Assembly (NCBI GenBank): GCA_016929775.1
Contig: JAFGIE010000181.1
Span: forward strand, 1 to 19,807
Direction: 5' to 3'
Source of the DNA: Anaerolineae bacterium
Lineage (GTDB): Bacteria > Chloroflexota > Anaerolineae > JAFGEY01
DNA length: 19,807 bases
In this document: one piece after another, positions 14,063 to 19,807 of the stretch
Position numbering within the stretch: the stretch's first letter is position 1
How the letters are laid out: each line of letters starts with the position of its first letter
Program-made: the position numbers and the translations under genes
Notes under the pieces: generated by a model
Seen by the model: only the letters and a program-made list of their open reading frames with translations
What the model was told of the DNA's origin: nothing
The model's database searches: none

Positions 14063-14278
14063 ATGCACGTCCTACGGGTACCTATCGTCCTTCGCATCTT
14101 GGTCAGCCTGCTGATCCTGAGCGGGCTCTTGTGGCTTGTCCTGTCCGAATTGGCCACAGCTGCTGTCCCGGCGCAGGACGTCGGTAGGGCCTGCCTGCCG
14201 ACGTCGGACGCCGACCCACCGTCCGACGTGGGGCCGCAGGTCGCACCTGTAGGTTGCCAACGGACTGCTGTCCTGTAG
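14063..14278 (+). CDS. Possible small single-TM protein (uncertain)
   Basis: A 71-residue frame with a good Shine-Dalgarno sequence (GGGGAGG, 14050-14056, 6 bases from the ATG) and a plausible membrane or signal helix (VLRILVSLLILSGLLWLVLSELATAAV, about residues 9-35). The rest (PTSDADPPSDVGPQVAPVGC) is low-complexity and lies over a 10-bp inverted repeat, so the C-terminal half may be repeat-derived rather than selected as protein. No family recognised. It could be a remnant or a spurious frame. Confidence 0.4.
   Translation: MHVLRVPIVLRILVSLLILSGLLWLVLSELATAAVPAQDVGRACLPTSDADPPSDVGPQVAPVGCQRTAVL
14201..14229. repeat. 10-bp perfect inverted repeat
   Basis: ACGTCGGACG (14201-14210) and CGTCCGACGT (14220-14229) are perfect reverse complements with a 9-base loop. 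It lies within the tentative small ORF and just before the direct repeats, in a stretch rich in self-complementary sequence. Confidence 0.6.
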
Positions 14279-14286
14279 ACGCAAAC

Positions 14287-14369
14287 ATGCCGGCAAGATG
14301 CCGGCGGTCCATTGCCATCCTCCTGACGGACAGATGCCGGCAAGATGCCGGCGGTCCATTGCCGTCCTC
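14287..14369. repeat. Tandem pair of a 36-bp hairpin-containing repeat
   Basis: Two copies, 14287-14322 and 14334-14369, 35 of 36 bases identical (A14317 versus G14364), separated by 11 bases. Each contains GCCGGCAAGATGCCGGC, a 6-bp GCCGGC stem around a 5-base loop, followed by GGTCCATTGCC. This looks like a short intergenic repeat of the kind dispersed in many Chloroflexota and other GC-rich genomes. Dispersal elsewhere in this genome cannot be seen from one window. Confidence 0.85.
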
Positions 14370-14395
14370 TACCTCTAGCTCCTACGCACCCAAAC

Positions 14396-14425
14396 TTGCC
14401 CCGGCGAGGCGGTCGATGTTATAAT
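14396..14425 (+). promoter_or_regulatory. sigma70-type promoter of the GT-C gene
   Basis: TTGCCC (14396-14401), an 18-bp spacer and a perfect TATAAT (14420-14425). The start would be near 14432, giving a leader of about 74 bases to the ATG at 14506. Confidence 0.65.
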
Positions 14426-14505
14426 GCCGCCACACGTGCCCCAAAGGTACACGCTGCGCCGTGGAGCCGCGCGGCGAGAGGGCTGCGTGCCGAGGACCCT
14501 TGCAT

Positions 14506-16029
14506 ATGACCCACCTCCTCCGCCATCCGACGGTCTATCTCGTGTTGGCAGCGCTCCTGCTGCTCGCGCACGCGCTGCTCTATGCCTCGTGGATGGACTT
14601 TGACGCCGTCGACGACGCCTACATCTCGTTCCGGTATGCGCTCAACGCCGCGCGTGGTCACGGGCTGACGTTCAACGTCGGCGAGCGTCGCGTTGAAGGC
14701 TATACGAACTTTTTGTGGACGGCGATGCTGATCCCCGTCTTCTGGCTTGGGGTACCGGTCCGCGTGGCTGCGATCGTGCTCGGCCTCGCCTGGGCATTGG
14801 GCTGCATGCTCCTCCTCCGGCGCTTCGCCGTCGAGTCGGCGCACCAGGCCTGGCTCGGCCCGATCGGCGCCCTGCTCCTGGCAGCGGACGGCTCGTTTGC
14901 GCTCTGGGCTGTGGGTGGCCTCGAGTCCCCCCTCTTTGCCTTCCTGATCACTGCCGGCGCCCTGTCCTACCTGCGCGAGATGCGGCACGGCAGCCGGCTG
15001 CCGGTCTCGGGGATCTGGTTCGCCCTCGCCGCGATGACGCGCCCTGAGGGCTTGCTCGTCTATGGGTTGACCGGCGTACACCAGGTCGCCACCCGTCTCC
15101 TGCGCGACCGGAGGCTCGCGGCGCGCCAGGACTGGCTGCGGCTGGGACTCTTTGCCGCCATCTGGGTCCCCTGGTTCGCCTTCCGCTGGCGCTACTACGG
15201 GTTTCCGCTCCCCAACACCTTTTACGCCAAGGTCACCCTCGGCGACACGACGGCGCAGCGCGCGCGCGGCGTGTCGTACGTCCACACCTTTGTGCGCATG
15301 CACCTCGGTGCGGCGCCGCTGTTGATCGCCCTCCTTCCCCTCCTCCGCCGCGCCTGGCGCGCGTGGGCCAGTTACTTTGTGCTCGTGGTCCTCGCGTACA
15401 CGTTGTACATCGGCTACGTCGGCGGGGACTGGTCCGTCGGGCGCTTCTTTGTACCCCTCCTGCCCATGTACGATGCGCTGCTTGCCGGGGGGCTGATCGT
15501 GGCTGGAGAATGGGTGTGGGGACAGCTCGCCAAGTGGCGTAGGCCTCCGGCATGGGCCGGCGCGCTATGCGCCGTGGTGGTCGTCGTGGGGATGGCCTCG
15601 GGGGTCTTTGCCGCCTCCTCGCTCCACGGCGAGAAGGCGCTCTTTCTCGACCCCTTTGACGCGCGGCTCGCCGGGCGTGCGCGGACGGCGATGGGCAAGT
15701 GGCTGCGTGACAACGTGCCGGACGACACATACATCGCCGTCGACGCCGCCGGGCAGATGCCCTTCTACTCCGAGCTGAGAGCGCTCGACCTGTACGGGCT
15801 GAACGACCTCACGATCGCCCATCGCCAGGTGGCGTCGATGGGCGAGGGAACGCCAGGCCACGAAAAGATGGACATGGATTATGTCCTCTTTCAGGCGCAG
15901 CCCGACTATATCATCATCTATGGAACAGCCTTCGACTGGCTTGCCGCCTACAGCTACGAACGCGCCGACCTGCCCTGGACCGACGACCCCGCGCTGAAGG
16001 GCTTCCTGGGCGTCTACGAGCGCCAATAG
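14506..16029 (+). CDS. GT-C-fold membrane glycosyltransferase
   Basis: Integral membrane protein of 507 residues with about 9-11 hydrophobic helices. After the first helix comes [15 protein letters not shown] (DD at 36-37), then [19 protein letters not shown] (about 53-71). Acidic residues in this first outer loop are typical of GT-C enzymes that use polyprenyl-phosphate sugars, and the combination resembles AftB-type arabinosyltransferases and related families. A soluble-looking C-terminal part (about 390-507, [23 protein letters not shown]) would lie outside the membrane. The start at 14506 is chosen because the TM helix begins there; GTG at 14461 would add 15 hydrophilic residues. Likely role: transfer of a sugar to a surface polymer or lipid on the outer face. 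Donor and acceptor are unknown. Confidence 0.82.
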   Translation: MTHLLRHPTVYLVLAALLLLAHALLYASWMDFDAVDDAYISFRYALNAARGHGLTFNVGERRVEGYTNFLWTAMLIPVFWLGVPVRVAAIVLGLAWALGCMLLLRRFAVESAHQAWLGPIGALLLAADGSFALWAVGGLESPLFAFLITAGALSYLREMRHGSRLPVSGIWFALAAMTRPEGLLVYGLTGVHQVATRLLRDRRLAARQDWLRLGLFAAIWVPWFAFRWRYYGFPLPNTFYAKVTLGDTTAQRARGVSYVHTFVRMHLGAAPLLIALLPLLRRAWRAWASYFVLVVLAYTLYIGYVGGDWSVGRFFVPLLPMYDALLAGGLIVAGEWVWGQLAKWRRPPAWAGALCAVVVVVGMASGVFAASSLHGEKALFLDPFDARLAGRARTAMGKWLRDNVPDDTYIAVDAAGQMPFYSELRALDLYGLNDLTIAHRQVASMGEGTPGHEKMDMDYVLFQAQPDYIIIYGTAFDWLAAYSYERADLPWTDDPALKGFLGVYERQ

Positions 16030-16039
16030 CCCCTCGCCC

Positions 16040-16070
16040 CGGACCCGTTCCCTCGCAGCGAACGGGTCCG
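16040..16070. terminator. Hairpin between convergent glycosyltransferase genes
   Basis: CGGACCCGTTC (16040-16050) and GAACGGGTCCG (16060-16070) form an 11-bp perfect stem with a 9-base loop midway between two convergent stop codons. There is no T tract on either side. Probably a shared bidirectional 3'-end element. Confidence 0.6.
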
Positions 16071-16089
16071 TCATCCACCCGGCGCCAGC

Positions 16090-17181
16090 CTACCCTCGCG
16101 CCGCGATCGCCTCCTCGTAGACCCGCATGACGCCCTCGAGCATGGCGTGCGCTGTGAAGGTCGTTTCCGCGCGCCGCCGACCCGCTGCGCCCATCCGCGC
16201 CCGCAGGTTGGGGTCGTACAGCTGCTGGATCGCACCCGCCAGGGCGACGTGATCCATCGCCGGCACCACGCGCCCGGTCACGCCATCCTGCACCACCCAC
16301 GACGTGCCCGTCCCGACCTCGGTCGTGATGCACGGCAGCCCGGACGCCATCGCCTCGAGCAGCGCGATCCCGAACGCCTCGGCGCGCACGTTTGCCGGCA
16401 GCACGTACAGGTTTGCCGCGCGGTACCAGCCGGGCAGCGCCGCGTCATCTACCCGCCCGACGAACCGCACCCGGTCTGCCAGGCTCAGCTCCCGCGCCAG
16501 CGCTTCCCACGCTCCCCGCATGGGCCCGTCGCCCACCACCGTCAGCTGCGCATCCGGCACGAGCGTCAATGCACGCAGCAACGTGTCCAGGCCCTTGTAG
16601 TAGCGCAGCACCCCGACGAACAAGATGGATGGCGGTCCGCTGGGCAGTTGCGGCGCGGGACTAAACCGCTCCGTGTCCACCGAGAGCGGGACCACGACGC
16701 ACCGCGCCGCTTCGGGTCCCAGCCAAGGAGACGTCTCGACATACCGCGGCGTACTCGCGATGATCCGCTCCGCCGAGCGCAAGACCCGTCGCAGGAGCGG
16801 GCCATAGAAGCGCAGGATCGCCTGCTGGCGCACCACGTCTGACTGGTAGCTGATCACCAGCGGCGTGCGCGGCTTGAGCGCCCAGGCACTCACCTCTCCG
16901 AGCGGATAGGGCGATTGCACGTGCACCACATCCGCGCTCAGGCGCGCTAGGATCGCCGGCTGCGCCACGCTGATCGGCATCGAAGCCACGGTCGCCAGCC
17001 GCCCCGCCCGGATCACGCGCACGCCGCCTAGCTCTGCCCGGCGTGAGCGCCAGCTGGGGTCGCAGACCAGCACGGTCACCTCGTGACCCGCCGCTGCCTG
17101 TGCCTCCGCCAGGACGCGCACGTGGTTCTCGATCCCACCCAGCACGGGATAGTAGTCCTTGTAGACGTGGACGATCCTCAT
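16090..17181 (-). CDS. GT4 family glycosyltransferase (third in cluster)
   Basis: Retaining GT-B glycosyltransferase of 363 residues. Seen: the N-terminal acceptor-domain loop PVLGGIENHV (12-21), YQSD (112-115), the donor-domain strand ILFVGVLRYYKGLDTLL (186-202) and the EX7E motif EAFGIALLE (268-276) that binds the sugar nucleotide. The start ATG at 17181 overlaps the TGA of the upstream gene (ATGA) and has GGGAGG about 8 bases upstream. The frame is open to 17415, but that part is a shadow. Last gene of the leftward operon. It would act at the cytoplasmic face of the membrane on a lipid-linked or surface glycan; the sugar is unknown. Confidence 0.93.
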   Translation of the reverse strand: MRIVHVYKDYYPVLGGIENHVRVLAEAQAAAGHEVTVLVCDPSWRSRRAELGGVRVIRAGRLATVASMPISVAQPAILARLSADVVHVQSPYPLGEVSAWALKPRTPLVISYQSDVVRQQAILRFYGPLLRRVLRSAERIIASTPRYVETSPWLGPEAARCVVVPLSVDTERFSPAPQLPSGPPSILFVGVLRYYKGLDTLLRALTLVPDAQLTVVGDGPMRGAWEALARELSLADRVRFVGRVDDAALPGWYRAANLYVLPANVRAEAFGIALLEAMASGLPCITTEVGTGTSWVVQDGVTGRVVPAMDHVALAGAIQQLYDPNLRARMGAAGRRRAETTFTAHAMLEGVMRVYEEAIAARG

Positions 17182-18293
17182 CGCAGGACCTCCCGGTAGA
17201 GCGCCAGCGTCTCCTGGGCGGTACGCGCCCACGAGAACATCGCCGCGCGCGCCAGTCCTCGCTCCCGCATCTGCGCCCGGCGCTCCGGATCGTCGAGGAC
17301 AGCGCCCATGGTTTCCGCCATGCTCCCCTGTCTGCCCAGGTCCAGGTACGCTGCCGCCTCGCCCGCCACCTCGGGCAGGCTGGAGCTCCGCGAGCACGCC
17401 ACGGGCGCGCCGCACGCCATCGCCTCCAGGACGGGCAGCCCGAACCCCTCGTACGCGGAGGGGAACACAAACAAGGACGCCCCGCTATACAGCACTGGCA
17501 GGTCGCGCTCCGGAACGGGCCCGAGAAAGCGTACCGCGTCCCCCAGCTCGAGCGCCGCCGCGTGCGCGCGTGCTTGCGGGTAGCGCGGATCCCACGCGCC
17601 GGCGACGACCAACGTCTCCTCCCGCGGCTGGAGCTGCGCCCAAGCCTCGACCAGTCGCACCAGGTTCTTGTGCGGCTTGTTGCTCCCCAGGTAGAGCACG
17701 TATCGCGGCGGCAAGCCGTAGCGCTCCCGCACGCGCGCCACTGCCTGGGCAGTCTGCGGCGCGAAGGCTGGATCCGCCGCCAGCGGGATCACGGTCACCT
17801 TGTGCGCCGGGATGCGAAACAGGCGGAGGAGGTCGCGCTGCGTCGCCTCCGAGATCGCGATCACGCGCGCCGAGGCGCGCATCCCCAGCGCCGCCGTCCA
17901 GCGGAAGAGCAGGCGCGCCCGTGCGGAGGCATACTCGGGCAGCACCAGCGGGATCAGGTCGTACATCGTGAGCACGGTCGGCACGCCAGGCGCGTAGGGC
18001 ATCAAGTAGTAGGCGCTGTGATACAGCTCCACGCGGGCCTGGCGCAGGAGGCGCGGGACCATCCACTGCTGGCGCAGCGAAAAGGGCGAGGCAGCCACCT
18101 GCAGGCTGCGCAGCTCTCCCGCCCCCGGGATCGACGCCGCCCAGCGCGCGCCGCCGCCCGCCGGGCGCAGCAGCACGACCTCCTCGCCGGGCTGCGCAGC
18201 CTGTCCCACGTGCGCCGCCAGGCTCGCCGCGTAGCGCCCGATGCCCGGATAGTGCTCGGTCGCGGTGCGCAGGTCGAGGGCATAGGTGGTCAA
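17178..18293 (-). CDS. GT4 family glycosyltransferase, mannosyltransferase-like (second in cluster)
   Basis: Retaining GT-B enzyme of 371 residues. Seen: PGIGRYAASL (16-25), the family-typical VLTMYDLIPL (107-116), ISEATQRDLL (147-156), YVLYLGSNKPHKNLVRLV (198-215) and EX7E as EGFGLPVLE (282-290). The pattern fits the WbaZ/MtfB-like branch of GT4, often mannosyl- or rhamnosyltransferases in O-antigen-like clusters; the exact sugar is not predictable. The start is TTG at 18293, overlapping the TGA of the upstream gene as TTGA, and the coding similarity begins right there. No ATG or GTG upstream is possible without a larger overlap. Confidence 0.92.
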   Translation of the reverse strand: MTTYALDLRTATEHYPGIGRYAASLAAHVGQAAQPGEEVVLLRPAGGGARWAASIPGAGELRSLQVAASPFSLRQQWMVPRLLRQARVELYHSAYYLMPYAPGVPTVLTMYDLIPLVLPEYASARARLLFRWTAALGMRASARVIAISEATQRDLLRLFRIPAHKVTVIPLAADPAFAPQTAQAVARVRERYGLPPRYVLYLGSNKPHKNLVRLVEAWAQLQPREETLVVAGAWDPRYPQARAHAAALELGDAVRFLGPVPERDLPVLYSGASLFVFPSAYEGFGLPVLEAMACGAPVACSRSSSLPEVAGEAAAYLDLGRQGSMAETMGAVLDDPERRAQMRERGLARAAMFSWARTAQETLALYREVLR

Positions 18294-19432
18294 CGCACCA
18301 CCGCTTCCAGCACAGCGGCTACTTGTGCTGCCACGCGCTCGATGCCAAAGTGCGCCACTGCCCGCTCCCGCGCCGCCGCTCCCATCTCTCTTCGCCTCCC
18401 CTCGCTGCCCAGCAGCTCGACGATCGCCGCCGCCATCCCTCTCTCGTTACCCGGCGGCACCAGCAGTCCCGTCATCCCGTGTACCACGATCTCGGGCAGC
18501 GCGCCCTGTGCGAAAGCCACGACCGGAACCCCCATCGACATCGCCTCGACGTTGACCAGGCCGAACGGCTCGGGGTCGCCGGGGTGGACGAACACGTCCA
18601 TGGCGGCGAGCGCTGCACGCGGGTCCTCCAACTGCCCCGCGAATGTGGCGCAATCCCCAAGGCCCAGCTCTGCCGTTAGGGCGCCGAGTCGCCCCGCGTA
18701 TCCGTCCTGAACGCCGAAAACGTTGCCGCCCACCACCAAGCCCCGCACGTCAGGCATCGCGTCGCGCACTGAGGCCAACATCCTCAGGAACCGGTCCTGC
18801 CCCTTCCACGGGCGCAGCCTGCCCACCATGCCGACGAGCGGCGCTTCCTGGGCAATGCCGTGCGCCTCCCGGAACGCCTTTCCCGCCGCTGGCTGTGGCG
18901 CGAAATGGCGCACGTCGATCCCGTTCGGTACGACGGTCGTCTTGCGGCGACACTTCACGTGCTGCGCCGTCGCCGACGAGTTTGCGATCACGGCGCGCGC
19001 CGCCGCGCAAAGGAGCACCTTGCCCAGCCTATCCGGCAGGAGACAGCGCGGCTGCGCTTCGCCAAGCCAAAAGTCATGCATATACCACACAAAGGGCACG
19101 CCAGACAGGGCAGCGCCAAGGGACCCATAGAGCGATCCGCGAACCGTATTGCCGACAACGACTGCCGCACCGGTCTCGCGGACGATGCCAACCAGGCGTC
19201 GCGCGCCCTGTAGCCAGGCGATCAGAGCACGAGGGGATCGGCGCAGCCGCCCAAGAGGTACGTAGTACACGCTGACTTCGCCATTCGCCGCGCGGTCTGC
19301 CAGGGCGCCCTCGTTCGCGGCAAGCACAGGATGCCACACGCGGCGATCGACAGATCTCATCAGCAGTAGAAGCAGACCCTCGGCGCCGCCGATGCCGTGC
19401 GCGTGATCCACAAACAACACAACGCGCCTCAT
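18290..19432 (-). CDS. GT4 family glycosyltransferase (first in cluster)
   Basis: Retaining GT-B enzyme of 380 residues. Seen: HGIGGAEGLLL (12-22, donor/acceptor cleft loop), SSATAQHVK (152-160), VPNGIDVRHF (168-177), VGMVGRLRPWKGQDRFL (200-216, with the R/K that bind diphosphate) and EX7E as EPFGLVNVE (288-296). The ATG at 19432 forms an ATGA overlap with the preceding gene; GTG at 19438 is an alternative giving two more residues. It is co-transcribed with two more GT4 genes downstream. The role is inferred as stepwise sugar addition to a common glycan. Confidence 0.93.
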   Translation of the reverse strand: MRRVVLFVDHAHGIGGAEGLLLLLMRSVDRRVWHPVLAANEGALADRAANGEVSVYYVPLGRLRRSPRALIAWLQGARRLVGIVRETGAAVVVGNTVRGSLYGSLGAALSGVPFVWYMHDFWLGEAQPRCLLPDRLGKVLLCAAARAVIANSSATAQHVKCRRKTTVVPNGIDVRHFAPQPAAGKAFREAHGIAQEAPLVGMVGRLRPWKGQDRFLRMLASVRDAMPDVRGLVVGGNVFGVQDGYAGRLGALTAELGLGDCATFAGQLEDPRAALAAMDVFVHPGDPEPFGLVNVEAMSMGVPVVAFAQGALPEIVVHGMTGLLVPPGNERGMAAAIVELLGSEGRRREMGAAARERAVAHFGIERVAAQVAAVLEAVVR

Positions 19433-19807
19433 GACCACGTCCCGCCTAGTGCACGGCGCAGCATCTCATACACATCTCCCATCCGCTCCGGTCGCTCGCC
19501 ATTCCAGGCAGGACCATAGTGCGCCAGCAGCGCCTGTTGACTCGGGACAAGAGGATGGTAGCCGTGCATGCCCACAGGCTTGTGTCGCGCAAAAGTGCTC
19601 GGCTCGAACGCGAGTCCCTCCTCCAGTACATAGATGTACTGCCCGAAGCGCCTTGACGTCAGACCATACGTACAGCGCTCGTTCTCGGTCAACAAGCGCC
19701 CGTGGCCAAACCCCCCAAGGTACGCCTCGATCACCGGGGCGAGTGTCGGATCCATCACCCATACGCGCAGCAGGTTGGCGTCGCTAAAGTAGGCGTACCT
19801 GCCCCCA
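19429..19807 (-). CDS. C-terminal fragment, possible alkaline-phosphatase-superfamily enzyme
   Basis: The frame is open to the window edge, so only the last about 126 residues are visible. They read YAYFSDANLLRVWV near the edge, TYGLTSRRFGQYIYVLEEG mid-way, then KPVGMHGYHPLVPSQQALLAHYGPAW and ERMGDVYEMLRRALGG. A GMHGY...PS...A...GP segment followed by a DVYxxLxxxLG helix is characteristic of the C-terminus of type I phosphodiesterases, nucleotide pyrophosphatases and phosphoglycerol transferases, where the His binds metal. This assignment is tentative because the catalytic Ser/Thr is outside. The stop codon overlaps the start of the first GT4 gene as ATGA, so it belongs to the glycan operon and could modify the glycan (for example with a phospho-group). 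Confidence 0.6.
   Translation of the reverse strand, partial: GGRYAYFSDANLLRVWVMDPTLAPVIEAYLGGFGHGRLLTENERCTYGLTSRRFGQYIYVLEEGLAFEPSTFARHKPVGMHGYHPLVPSQQALLAHYGPAWNGERPERMGDVYEMLRRALGGTWS

Noticed and set aside
14287..14369. CRISPR array
   Set aside because: There are only two copies with an 11-base spacer, no leader and no cas genes; this is a tandem short repeat.
1..19807. tRNA, rRNA, insertion sequences, prophage or defence system
   Set aside because: No cloverleaf, rRNA core sequence, transposase, integrase or recognised defence gene was seen on either strand.

Overview
The window is one contiguous piece of a GC-rich bacterial chromosome. It contains no rRNA, tRNA, transposase, integrase or CRISPR array. 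The gene families point to Chloroflexota (Anaerolineae-like): a membrane-anchored Ser/Thr kinase, a DUF123 GIY-YIG protein, a TrpB2-type tryptophan synthase beta chain, a very large PDZ/multi-TM/GAF sensor kinase, a PdtaS/PdtaR-like kinase and ANTAR pair, and arrays of GT4 glycosyltransferases. This placement is inferred from gene content, not from a marker gene.

Left part (1-3175). The window opens inside a Ser/Thr kinase whose catalytic DFG reads DFS. A GIY-YIG (DUF123) gene follows, then a convergent nucleotidyltransferase-like gene with an unrecognised C-terminal half. Upstream of that last gene, two near-consensus sigma70 promoters stand back to back with one base between their -35 boxes. 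The rightward one drives a leader that reads as a tryptophan-specific T-box riboswitch (about 2800-3130). It has an AGTA bulge, a TGG specifier codon in GAA-TGG-ACC context, the T-box bulge TGGCACC between two helices, and an overlapping terminator with a T tract. The leader precedes an ABC-type AAA ATPase gene and trpB2, so both are predicted to be induced when uncharged tRNA-Trp accumulates. This is the most informative system in the window, and the ATPase is its unexplained member.

Middle part (5349-11242). A strong hairpin separates trpB2 from a leftward three-gene signalling operon: a cytosolic PdtaS-like HisKA_2 kinase, an ANTAR response regulator that starts at TTG and overlaps the kinase end, and a 1160-residue membrane kinase with PDZ, several TM helices, three GAF-like regions and a HisKA/HATPase core. 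ANTAR proteins bind RNA and act by antitermination, so the output is probably post-initiation control.

Right-middle part (11243-14505). A small unknown alpha/beta protein and rsgA (ribosome assembly GTPase) diverge from a shared intergenic region with a convincing promoter on each strand. A secreted protein made almost entirely of three about 76-residue repeats follows. Then comes a gene-poor stretch with a possible tiny membrane protein, an inverted repeat, a 36-bp direct repeat and a promoter.

Right part (14506-19807). A GT-C-type membrane glycosyltransferase faces a leftward operon of three GT4 glycosyltransferases behind a fragment that resembles an alkaline-phosphatase-superfamily C-terminus. 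Every junction in that operon is a 4-base stop/start overlap. This block looks like a cell-surface polysaccharide or glycolipid assembly locus.
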